A stretch of DNA of 43,534 bases, taken from NCBI RefSeq assembly GCF_029892785.1, contig NZ_JARXXA010000025.1, positions 1 through 43,534 on the forward strand. Direction: 5' to 3'. How positions within the stretch are numbered: the stretch's first letter is position 1; every line of letters begins with the position of its first letter. Positions 26,820 to 34,549 of the stretch are shown here, in pieces. Source of the DNA: Parabacteroides sp. PH5-46. GTDB lineage: Bacteria > Bacteroidota > Bacteroidia > Bacteroidales > Tannerellaceae. The notes under the pieces were generated by a model, which was given only the letters and a program-made list of their open reading frames with translations, had not been told where the DNA came from and searched no databases. The translations under genes were made by a program, and so were the position numbers.

Positions 26820-28631
26820 ATGAGAAAAGTAACAATGTTAATCTGTGCTTTGGTAATGGCTTTAGGCCTACAGGCACAATGGAAACCGGCTGGTGATAAA
26901 ATCAAGACGGACTGGGCGGAAAAGATCGACCCGAACAATGTATTGCCGGAGTATCCACGACCCTTGATCGAACGGAGCGAATGGACAAACCTTAACGGCT
27001 TATGGGACTATGCTATCGCCACACGCGGAGCAGCGGAGCCATCAGCTTTTGACGGCAAAATACTGGTTCCCTTTGCCATCGAATCATCCCTTTCCGGAGT
27101 AATGAAAGAGGTAGGCGAAACCAATGAATTATGGTATAAACGTGAGTTTACAGTTCCTTCCGCCTGGAAAGGAAAAAATGTAAAACTAAACTTCGGAGCC
27201 GTAGACTGGAAAGCAGATGTGTTTGTTAATGACATACTGATTGGCTCGCACCAGGGAGGATACACGCCGTTTTCGTTTGACATTACCCCTTTCCTGAGTG
27301 GAAAAACCAAACATAAACTGGTAGTACGTGTATGGGACCCTACAGACAAAGGCTTCCAGCCACGCGGAAAGCAGGTGAAGAACCCGGAAAGCATCTGGTA
27401 TACGCCTGTTACAGGTATCTGGCAGACGGTATGGTTGGAACCGGTAGCTCCCAATCATATCACAGCTATTAAGGCTATCCCTTGTGTAGATAGTGGCTCA
27501 CTGAATGTAACGGTTTCAACGGCTCAATGCTGTGCAACAGACATTGTAGAAGTGAAGTTATTGGATAAAGGACAGGTAGTTGCTTCTGCCAAAGGTTTAC
27601 AGAGAAAAGAGCTTCGCTTGTCGGTGAAGAATCCAACCTTGTGGGATACCAAGAACCCCTACCTGTATGATATGAAAGTATCGGTATCATCTGCCGGTAA
27701 GGTAGTTGACGAGATAAAATCATATACAGCTTTCCGCAAGATATCGGCCAAACGTGATGCCAATGGCTTGATGCGTATGCAGCTGAATAACAAAGACCTT
27801 TTCCACTATGGCCCGCTGGATCAGGGATGGTGGCCTGATGGTTTGTACACCGCTCCTACAGACGAAGCCTTGCTTTATGATATCAAGAAAACGAAAGACT
27901 GGGGCTTCAATATGATCCGTAAGCACGTAAAGGTAGAGCCGGCTCGTTGGTACTACCATTGCGACAAGGAAGGTATACTGGTTTGGCAGGATATGCCGAG
28001 CGGAGACATGGGTAACAACTGGGCTCCTCATGTGTATAATGGAGGAACAGATAAAAAGCGTTCGGCTGAATCAATAGCCAACTACTACCAGGAATGGCAA
28101 GAGATTATGGATCTGTGTATCTCTAACCCATCTGTTGTCGTTTGGGTACCGTTTAATGAGGCTTGGGGACAGTTTGACACCGAGAAAGTAACGGAATGGA
28201 CAGCTACCTACGATCCTTCCCGTCTGGTTAATCCTGCCAGTGGAGGGAATCATCGTCCTTGTGGAGATATCCTTGACCTACACAACTATCCGGGGCCGAA
28301 AATGTTCTTGTTTGATGCCGAACGTGTCAATGTTTTGGGCGAGTATGGCGGTATCGGTCTGCCATTGGAAGAGCATCTTTGGTGGCAGAAGCGGAACTGG
28401 GGATATATCCAGTTTAAAAACGTAGAAGAAGTAACTGCCGAATATGTGAAGTATGCCAAGGAACTGAAAGAGATGGTAAAGCGTGGTTTCTCAGCAGCCG
28501 TATATACCCAAACCACAGATGTAGAGGGAGAAGTAAACGGATTGATGACCTATGACCGTAAGAAGATTAAAATAAACGAAGCAGAGGTACGAAAGGCCAA
28601 CCTGGAAGTAATAAACGAATTATCTAAATAA
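26820..28631 (+). CDS. Secreted glycoside hydrolase family 2 protein (first paralogue)
   Basis: The 603-residue product has a signal peptide ending near LQAQ (residue ~20). It then shows the GH2 order: sugar-binding beta-sandwich (PRPLIERSEWTNLNGLWDYA onward), immunoglobulin-like domain, and TIM barrel. The acid/base Glu is E447 in PFNEAWG, and the nucleophile is E508 in LGEYGGIG. It is shorter than LacZ and closer to the Bacteroidetes beta-galactosidase/beta-glucuronidase-like enzymes; the exact sugar is not determined. It lies 33 bases after the GH43 fusion and 6 bases before a second GH2 gene. Confidence 0.9.
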   Translation: MRKVTMLICALVMALGLQAQWKPAGDKIKTDWAEKIDPNNVLPEYPRPLIERSEWTNLNGLWDYAIATRGAAEPSAFDGKILVPFAIESSLSGVMKEVGETNELWYKREFTVPSAWKGKNVKLNFGAVDWKADVFVNDILIGSHQGGYTPFSFDITPFLSGKTKHKLVVRVWDPTDKGFQPRGKQVKNPESIWYTPVTGIWQTVWLEPVAPNHITAIKAIPCVDSGSLNVTVSTAQCCATDIVEVKLLDKGQVVASAKGLQRKELRLSVKNPTLWDTKNPYLYDMKVSVSSAGKVVDEIKSYTAFRKISAKRDANGLMRMQLNNKDLFHYGPLDQGWWPDGLYTAPTDEALLYDIKKTKDWGFNMIRKHVKVEPARWYYHCDKEGILVWQDMPSGDMGNNWAPHVYNGGTDKKRSAESIANYYQEWQEIMDLCISNPSVVVWVPFNEAWGQFDTEKVTEWTATYDPSRLVNPASGGNHRPCGDILDLHNYPGPKMFLFDAERVNVLGEYGGIGLPLEEHLWWQKRNWGYIQFKNVEEVTAEYVKYAKELKEMVKRGFSAAVYTQTTDVEGEVNGLMTYDRKKIKINEAEVRKANLEVINELSK

Positions 28632-28637
28632 TACAAT

Positions 28638-30485
28638 ATGAGAAAGATACTGATCGGCATGCTGGCTTTGGTATGCTGCACATTAACCCTTTTAGCCATA
28701 CCACGAGCAGAATATCCCCGTCCGCAATTTGAGCGGACGGACTGGGTAAACCTCAATGGGGAGTGGACGTATTCACATGATTTCAGTGGTTCCGGTATGG
28801 AACGGGAGTTTTACAAATCTACCGGATTTGCCGGCAAAATTACTGTTCCTTTCTGCCCTGAAAGCGACTTGTCAGGAGTAGGCTATAAAGACTTTATCCA
28901 GCATTTCTGGTATCAGCGGAAAATAAGCGTGCCGCAGAGCTGGACAGGGAAGAAGGTTTTGCTGAACTTCGGAGCGGTATATTACAAAGCCGAAATTTAT
29001 ATCGATGGGGTGTTCGCAGCCCGTCATTTCGGAGGAACTTCTTCTTTCTCGGTAGATGTTACTTCCTTGGTAAAGCCGGGGCAGGAGCATAGCCTGGTGG
29101 TATATGCGGAAAGTGATGTGCGGGGTGCTCAGCAAGCGGCCGGAAAGCAAAACTTGCAATACGAGTCGTATGCCTGCAACTATACCCGTACTACCGGTAT
29201 CTGGCAGACGGTGTGGATGGAAGCTGTTCATCCGGAAGGCTTACGCTCGGTACAGGTGCTGACTGATATCGACCAGAAGCAGCTGGTGATCCGTCCCCGT
29301 TTCTATCAGGAACTGGGAGGTAAGTTGGAAGTATCACTCTTGGATAATGGCAAAGTTATAGCCAAACAGGCTGTGTCGGCCAGTTCATTAGCTACTGTCA
29401 TACTTCCGGTGAAGAACCTGAAGACCTGGAGTCCGGAAAGCCCCTTCCTCTACGATGTGGAGTACAAAGTATTGAATAAGCAAGGAGAGGTAGTAGATGT
29501 AGTAAAAGCCTATGTAGGCATGCGCAAAGTACATATCGAGGGAAATAAGGTACACCTGAACAACAAACCTTATTACCAACGCCTGGTATTAGACCAGGGC
29601 TTCTATCCCGATGGCATCTGGACAGCTCCCAATGATGAGGCCCTGAAAAGGGACATTGAACTCTCTATGGAAGCTGGTTTCAATGGAGCCCGTTTGCACC
29701 AGAAAGTATTTGAAGAACGTTTCCACTACTGGGCAGACAAGCTGGGCTATATCACCTGGGGAGAGGCTTCCAGTTGGGGGATGGACTGTAACGATCCGGT
29801 TGTAGCCCGCAATTTTATCACCGAATGGTCTGAGATTGTCTATCGCGATATGAATCACCCTTCTATCCTTATATGGACACCTGCCAACGAACAGTTCTGG
29901 CCGGATCGCATCCAGTATCCCCGTATGATGGAAGACCTGTACAAACTCACAAAGATGATTGATCCGACTCGCCCCTTCCACGGAGCAAGCGGTGGAACAC
30001 ACATCGCAACAGATATCTGGACGATCCATGATTATGAGCAAGATCCTGCCAAACTGAAACAAAACCTGTACAATGGCGGAAAGCTGGCTAAAACACCCGT
30101 ATGGGAAATCCAGCTTAAACCCATGAATATAGGCTTTAACGGACTGAAATATACCGACCAGTATACCTTCCCGGAATACAAGAAAGACATGCCTTATATT
30201 GTAGATGAATTCGGAGGTATAAAATGGAACCCTGCTCAGCAAATGGAAAGCGCACAGAACACCTCCTGGGGATATGGCGAACCGCCCAGATCGCTGGAAG
30301 AATTCTATGCCCGCCTGGAAGGACAGGTAAACAATGTATTATCCCTATCGGCTGATATCTGGGGCTATTGCTACACCCAGCTAACCGATGTAGAACAAGA
30401 GCAAAACGGCATCTACTACTACGACCGCAAGCCTAAGTTCGACATGAAACGCATCCATACCATCTTCAGCCAGGATCCGGAATAA
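28638..30485 (+). CDS. Secreted glycoside hydrolase family 2 protein (second paralogue)
   Basis: The 615-residue product has a signal peptide (residues ~1-20). Its first domain begins EYPRPQFERTDWVNLNGEWTY, much like the gene before it, so the two are tandem paralogues. The catalytic pair is E418 in TPANEQFW and E524 in VDEFGGIKW. The barrel differs enough from the first paralogue that a different linkage or sugar is likely. It follows the first GH2 by 6 bases and ends at a terminator. The three enzymes together suggest degradation of one branched glycan, perhaps galactose- or arabinose-containing; that is inference from the families. Confidence 0.9.
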   Translation: MRKILIGMLALVCCTLTLLAIPRAEYPRPQFERTDWVNLNGEWTYSHDFSGSGMEREFYKSTGFAGKITVPFCPESDLSGVGYKDFIQHFWYQRKISVPQSWTGKKVLLNFGAVYYKAEIYIDGVFAARHFGGTSSFSVDVTSLVKPGQEHSLVVYAESDVRGAQQAAGKQNLQYESYACNYTRTTGIWQTVWMEAVHPEGLRSVQVLTDIDQKQLVIRPRFYQELGGKLEVSLLDNGKVIAKQAVSASSLATVILPVKNLKTWSPESPFLYDVEYKVLNKQGEVVDVVKAYVGMRKVHIEGNKVHLNNKPYYQRLVLDQGFYPDGIWTAPNDEALKRDIELSMEAGFNGARLHQKVFEERFHYWADKLGYITWGEASSWGMDCNDPVVARNFITEWSEIVYRDMNHPSILIWTPANEQFWPDRIQYPRMMEDLYKLTKMIDPTRPFHGASGGTHIATDIWTIHDYEQDPAKLKQNLYNGGKLAKTPVWEIQLKPMNIGFNGLKYTDQYTFPEYKKDMPYIVDEFGGIKWNPAQQMESAQNTSWGYGEPPRSLEEFYARLEGQVNNVLSLSADIWGYCYTQLTDVEQEQNGIYYYDRKPKFDMKRIHTIFSQDPE

Positions 30486-30494
30486 AGCAAAATC

Positions 30495-30530
30495 AAAAGG
30501 ATGTGTTCAAAAAGGGCACATCCTTCTTTT
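30495..30530 (+). terminator. Terminator of the glycosidase operon
   Basis: Stem 30497-30505 (aaggatgtg) pairs with 30517-30525, with an 11-base loop, followed by cttttaat. Flanking A and T runs make it usable from both strands; it touches the fic stop codon. Confidence 0.75.
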
Positions 30531-31350
30531 AATCTTTAGCGCCAGAATTAACTAATAACTCTCTGTTTTTTAATTCGTTATTTTCGTTTAGCAGGAGATT
30601 GCCAAAAAAGCGTTCTAGATATTCGTTTGTAGCATGAATATTGTTCTTGAAATTGTTGTAATTGGCTCTGACAAGGGCGTTTCGGAAGTACCATGAGTGT
30701 TGGGCAAACAGCTCATTATTAATGTCAAAACCGAATGTTCGCAAATATTTAATTGTGAATACAGCTGTAGTTCTTGTATTACCTTCGCCAAATGCGTGAA
30801 TTTGCCACAAATCTGATACAAAATCAGCTATGTGTTGAACCGTTTGAGGCAAGCTAAGCCCTTTATAACTAAACTGTTTTTCCTTTTCAAAATCATAGCT
30901 GAGTGTTGCGCGAATACTGTCGGCACTTGCGTAGTAAACCGTTTCTCCGTTCAGCACCCATTCGGCTTTGCTGATATTGTAGTCGCGTATTTTTCCGGCA
31001 AATGAATAAATTCCTTCAAAAAGCCGTTTGTGGATAATTAGGTATTCAGCCGGCGAAAAAGTAAATGTTTTTTCCGACAAAATTTCGGCTATTTGTACAG
31101 ATACTTTATCGGCCTCCTCCGATCTATCATTCTCATCTCTAACAGGTTTTGCCTTGTAATAACTGTCAATACGATCTTTAGCTTCACCAATACTAATATA
31201 GCCCTCAATATTCTGCTTTGCGGTTTCGATAAGATACGACGAAGGCTTCAGTCCATCAACATCTTGCAGACCAATCGCCGTTTGCCAGGCGTACCCTTTT
31301 TCCTTCTTCTCCGGTTCGCCTTGCCTGATATATTCGTCAAAATCACTCAT
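30529..31350 (-). CDS. Fic/DOC family AMP-transferase-like protein
   Basis: The 273-residue protein has a Fic fold with the active-site motif IHAFGEGNTRT (histidine 185), close to the canonical HxFx(D/E)GNxR; the position after Asn is Thr rather than Gly or Lys. Fic proteins usually transfer AMP to a Ser, Thr or Tyr of a target. Residues about 41-65 (IETAKQNIEGYISIGEAKDRI) resemble an antitoxin helix ending in EG, but the Ser/Thr of the inhibitory motif (S/T)xxxE(G/N) is Lys45 here. A 55-residue gene lies 14 bases upstream and a GNAT-like gene before that. The cassette is AT-richer than its neighbours. A toxin or a regulatory transferase are both possible. Confidence 0.88.
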   Translation of the reverse strand: MSDFDEYIRQGEPEKKEKGYAWQTAIGLQDVDGLKPSSYLIETAKQNIEGYISIGEAKDRIDSYYKAKPVRDENDRSEEADKVSVQIAEILSEKTFTFSPAEYLIIHKRLFEGIYSFAGKIRDYNISKAEWVLNGETVYYASADSIRATLSYDFEKEKQFSYKGLSLPQTVQHIADFVSDLWQIHAFGEGNTRTTAVFTIKYLRTFGFDINNELFAQHSWYFRNALVRANYNNFKNNIHATNEYLERFFGNLLLNENNELKNRELLVNSGAKD

Positions 31351-31364
31351 CGCTCTTACTCAAC

Positions 31365-31532
31365 CTAAACCTGTTTTATTTTTTTCTGATTTGATTTTCG
31401 TTGCAAACCTATTTGTCTGCGTTTTTCTTTATCAGCACGAATGTATTCGCTAATAGCTGATTTTTCTTTATCAGTAAGTGGACGGGATTCTACTATAAAA
31501 TCCACATCAAGAGGTTCTCTTATAAATCCCAT
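31365..31532 (-). CDS. 55-residue protein between the GNAT-like and Fic genes
   Basis: Reading 31532 down to 31365 gives an uninterrupted 55-codon frame with an ATG start. The product begins MGFIREPLDVDFIVESRPLT, continues with a charged helix (DKEKSAISEYIRADKEKRRQ) and ends in a basic tail. The length, the position 14 bases before fic, and 6 bases after the GNAT-like gene suggest an antitoxin or partner protein. It contains SAISEY, which approaches the Fic-inhibiting (S/T)xxxE(G/N) motif except for the last residue. LTDKEKS also recalls the start of the E. coli Fic partner YhfG (from memory). No function can be assigned firmly. Confidence 0.75.
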   Translation of the reverse strand: MGFIREPLDVDFIVESRPLTDKEKSAISEYIRADKEKRRQIGLQRKSNQKKIKQV

Positions 31533-31538
31533 AATCAG

Positions 31539-32063
31539 TTATTTAAAATATTTGTTTGTTAATTTTAATGCGTTTTCTGTATTTATTATCATCAAACGCC
31601 CGCCAACATGAACAGCTCCTAAACTTTTTTCATAATGTTCTATAAGTTTTGTTTTGGATATGAATGATACATAACCTTCTCCTCCGCGTTGAAAAGACAA
31701 CTTACAGGCAAATGCAACTAAATTTCCAGGTACACCAAGGTAGGTCTTGCTTTTTCCAATATTAAATGGTGCACTTTCAATCAAATGCATAAAAACATGA
31801 TCATCTTTTACTTCTAAACTAACTACCCCTTGAATAATATTCGGATTGTTGCTTATTGTAAGTTTATAAACTTCTTTTTCAGGAAATTTAAACTCATTCT
31901 TCCAATCAAATCTCCAACCGTTTTTTTGGGTGAGCTTTTTGAGTTCTGTTTTTGACAAAAGAGAAACTTCGGTTGGAAAACTATCTCCAGAATGAACATT
32001 TTCGATAGAATTTGTCAGTTTATCTATCTCAAAGTCAAGTCCTGCGTTTTTTTCTCTTCTCAT
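31539..32063 (-). CDS. GNAT-like protein of unknown function
   Basis: From the ATG at 32063 the product has 174 residues; an upstream in-frame ATG at 32087 would add MFFSYFYN. I prefer the shorter form, which begins MRREKNAGLDFEID, because the longer start is nearly leaderless for the weak promoter seen at 32126-32095 (TTTG, then TAGTTGCA). The C-terminal half looks like an acetyltransferase: GVPGNLVAFACKLS where the acyl-CoA loop normally lies, then GGEGYVSFISKTKLIEHYEKSLGA, the usual last-helix pattern of GNAT enzymes. The DNA is AT-rich. It heads a three-gene unit with the 55-residue and Fic genes. It may be a GNAT toxin, or a plain acetyltransferase. Confidence 0.65.
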   Translation of the reverse strand: MRREKNAGLDFEIDKLTNSIENVHSGDSFPTEVSLLSKTELKKLTQKNGWRFDWKNEFKFPEKEVYKLTISNNPNIIQGVVSLEVKDDHVFMHLIESAPFNIGKSKTYLGVPGNLVAFACKLSFQRGGEGYVSFISKTKLIEHYEKSLGAVHVGGRLMIINTENALKLTNKYFK

Positions 32064-32136
32064 GTTGTAAAAATACGAAAAAAACATCAGTTATGCAACT
32101 AATCAGGGAGGTATCATTCCAACAAAACGAATATCG

Positions 32137-32218
32137 TCCCACAACTGTTGAACTTGTGTTCAACAACTGTAGAACATGAATTCAACAATTGTAGAACATA
32201 TGTTCAACAGTTGTGGGA
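32137..32218. repeat. 22-bp-period palindromic array C
   Basis: Seven-base half-sites alternate in orientation every 11 bp: GTTGAAC, GTTCAAC, GTAGAAC, ATTCAAC, GTAGAAC, GTTCAAC, each separated by 4 bases. Dyad centres fall at 32155.5, 32177.5 and 32199.5, exactly 22 bp apart. The ends (32137-32153 and 32202-32218) are 17-bp exact inverted copies, so all 82 bases form one large dyad as well. Confidence 0.9.
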
Positions 32219-32299
32219 TTTTAAAATAGACAGAACTTAAAATCAAGTTGATTGTTATTATATAAAAGACAAACGGCTATGACTATCTGCTTTTTTAAT

Positions 32300-32307
32300 T
32301 ATATTTG
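32300..32307 (+). promoter_or_regulatory. -7 element of rnr
   Basis: TATATTTG matches the consensus fully and lies 43 bases before the ATG at 32351. No clear -33 TTTG is present. Confidence 0.5.
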
Positions 32308-32350
32308 TGATGTTAAAGAACACATTACAGCCTAACTAATAGGAATATTT

Positions 32351-34525
32351 ATGACAAAAAATAAATCAAAAAGAAAAGAACATAAAGAGAAAAAAGAGCC
32401 TCGGAAGGGTGTAAAGAGAATGAAGAAGCAGGCGATGCTTCATGCCATTATTTCGGCATTCCAATCCTCTCCTAAAGAGCTTTTTAATTATAAGCAAATA
32501 AGCAAAATCATAGGTATAGAAGGACAGGTACAAAAACTACAGGTAGTAGACATTTTGTACGACCTGGCTGCCGATGATTTTATTTCGGAAATAGATAGGG
32601 GGCGTTATCGCCTGAACAACTTGGGAACCATTGCTGTAGGCACGTTTAGCCGTAGAAGTAACGGTAAGAATTCATTTATTCCAGAAGATGGAGGAGCTCC
32701 TGTTTTTATTGCCGAGCGTAACTCCGGACATGCCATGCAAGGTGATAAGGTAAGGGTGCAGCTATTAGCAAAGCGAAAAGGTGCCGAACCGGAAGCCGAA
32801 GTGGTGGAAATACTGGAACGTTCCGAACAGACCTTTGTGGGTAAACTGCAGGTAGCTAAAGGCTTTGCCTTCCTTATAACAGAAGATAAAACCCTGGCCA
32901 ATGATATCTTTATCCCGAAAGAAAAACTGAAGGGAGGGAAAAACGGTGATAAGGCGATTGTGCGTATCATGGAATGGCCGGAAGGAGCCAAAAACCCATT
33001 GGGAGAAGTGGTTGATATCCTGGGTATAGCCGGACAAAATACAACGGAAATGCACGCAATTCTGGCAGAGTTCGGATTGCCTTATAAATATCCGGCGGCT
33101 GTAGAAAAGGCGGCTGATAAGATACCCGATACCATATCGGAAGAGGAAATTGCCAAGCGGGAAGATTTCCGGGAAGTACTTACCTTTACGATTGACCCGA
33201 AGGATGCGAAAGACTTTGACGATGCCTTGTCGGTATGTAAGTTGGCAAACGGAAACTGGGAAGTAGGGGTGCATATCGCCGATGTGACTCACTATGTAAA
33301 GCCGGATGGTATCATTGACAAAGAGGCGGTAAGCCGGGCTACGTCTGTTTACTTGGTAGACCGTACGATACCCATGCTTCCGGAACGCCTGAGCAATTTG
33401 ATCTGCTCACTCCGTCCTGATGAAGAAAAGCTTTGTTTCTCCGCTATCTTTGAGATGGATGCGAATGCGGAAGTAAAGAACTACCGCTTGAAGCGTACCG
33501 TTATAAAGAGCGACAGGCGCTTTACGTATGAAGAAGCTCAGCAAATAATAGAAACAGGCGAAGGAGATTATAAAGAAGAGATACTGGCCTTGAACGAATT
33601 GGCAAAGATATTACGTGCCAAGCGTTTCAAGAATGGAGCGATCAACTTCGACCGTTACGAGGTGAAATTTGAGATAGACGAAATGGGTAAACCTCTGAGT
33701 GTTTATTTCAAAGAAGCAAAAGAGGCGAATAAGCTGATAGAAGAGTTTATGTTGCTGGCAAATAAAACAGTTGCCGAGTTTGTAGGTAAAGAGCCGAAAG
33801 TAAAGGCTAAGAAGACCTTTGTATATCGTATTCACGATCTTCCCGATCCGGAAAAGATGGAGAATTTCGCCACTTTTGTTCGTCGTTTTGGTTACAAAAT
33901 GAAGACAGAAGGAAAGAAAAGTGATGTCTCCAAGAGCATCAATAGCCTTCTTGACACAGTAAAAGGCAAACCGGAAGAGAACTTGATCGAGACATTAGCT
34001 GTCCGCGCCATGCAGAAAGCCCGTTATTCGATAGACAATGTAGGGCATTATGGTCTGGCATTTGAATACTATACACACTTTACATCGCCCATCCGACGCT
34101 ATCCCGATATGATGGTTCATCGCCTATTGGAACGTTATCTGAGTGGCGGACGTAGTGCTCCTAAAGGTAAATATGAAGAGTTGTGCGATCATAGCTCCAA
34201 TATGGAACAGACCGCTTCCAATGCCGAACGTGCTTCCATCAAATACAAACAGGTGGAATTTATGAGCGACAAACTGGGGATGGTTTTCGACGGTGTGATA
34301 TCCGGTGTTACGGAGTGGGGTTTATACGTAGAGCTGAATGAAAATAAATGCGAAGGCCTTGTCCCCATCCGGGATCTGCATGATGATTATTACGAGTTCG
34401 ACGATAAAAATTATTGTCTGATTGGCAGACGCAGAAAGCATCAATACAGGCTTGGTGACCCTATCACCATCAAAGTAGCCAATGCCAATCTGGAACGGAA
34501 ACAATTAGATTTTGCGCTTGTTTAA
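32351..34525 (+). CDS. rnr: Ribonuclease R
   Basis: This 724-residue RNase II-superfamily exonuclease degrades structured RNA from the 3' end. After a very basic N-terminus (residues 1-27) come a winged-helix part (about 28-90), cold-shock domains, and the RNB catalytic domain. FTIDPKDAKDFDDALSV carries the metal-binding aspartates near residues 280-290. HFTSPIRRYPDMMVHR is the signature near residue 575. An S1 domain closes the protein (FDGVISGVTEWGLYVEL). All hallmarks are present. Its last codons and stop lie inside a 46-bp perfect palindrome. Confidence 0.96.
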   Translation: MTKNKSKRKEHKEKKEPRKGVKRMKKQAMLHAIISAFQSSPKELFNYKQISKIIGIEGQVQKLQVVDILYDLAADDFISEIDRGRYRLNNLGTIAVGTFSRRSNGKNSFIPEDGGAPVFIAERNSGHAMQGDKVRVQLLAKRKGAEPEAEVVEILERSEQTFVGKLQVAKGFAFLITEDKTLANDIFIPKEKLKGGKNGDKAIVRIMEWPEGAKNPLGEVVDILGIAGQNTTEMHAILAEFGLPYKYPAAVEKAADKIPDTISEEEIAKREDFREVLTFTIDPKDAKDFDDALSVCKLANGNWEVGVHIADVTHYVKPDGIIDKEAVSRATSVYLVDRTIPMLPERLSNLICSLRPDEEKLCFSAIFEMDANAEVKNYRLKRTVIKSDRRFTYEEAQQIIETGEGDYKEEILALNELAKILRAKRFKNGAINFDRYEVKFEIDEMGKPLSVYFKEAKEANKLIEEFMLLANKTVAEFVGKEPKVKAKKTFVYRIHDLPDPEKMENFATFVRRFGYKMKTEGKKSDVSKSINSLLDTVKGKPEENLIETLAVRAMQKARYSIDNVGHYGLAFEYYTHFTSPIRRYPDMMVHRLLERYLSGGRSAPKGKYEELCDHSSNMEQTASNAERASIKYKQVEFMSDKLGMVFDGVISGVTEWGLYVELNENKCEGLVPIRDLHDDYYEFDDKNYCLIGRRRKHQYRLGDPITIKVANANLERKQLDFALV

Positions 34526-34546
34526 ACAAGCGCAAAATCTAATTGT
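34501..34546. terminator. 46-bp perfect palindrome, probable bidirectional terminator
   Basis: Bases 34501-34523 are the exact reverse complement of 34524-34546, with no unpaired loop; the centre is tttaaa. It covers the last codons and stop of rnr and ends 3 bases before the stop of the converging peptidase gene. The tail after it is only mildly T-rich on either strand. Confidence 0.6.
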
Positions 34547-34549
34547 CAA

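Larger units (their letters stand above)
32088..32350. other. Divergent intergenic region with array C
   Basis: The 263 bases between the GNAT-like gene and rnr hold the palindromic array at 32137-32218, a -7 element for rnr and a weak minus-strand promoter. I see no ORF. Confidence 0.6.
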
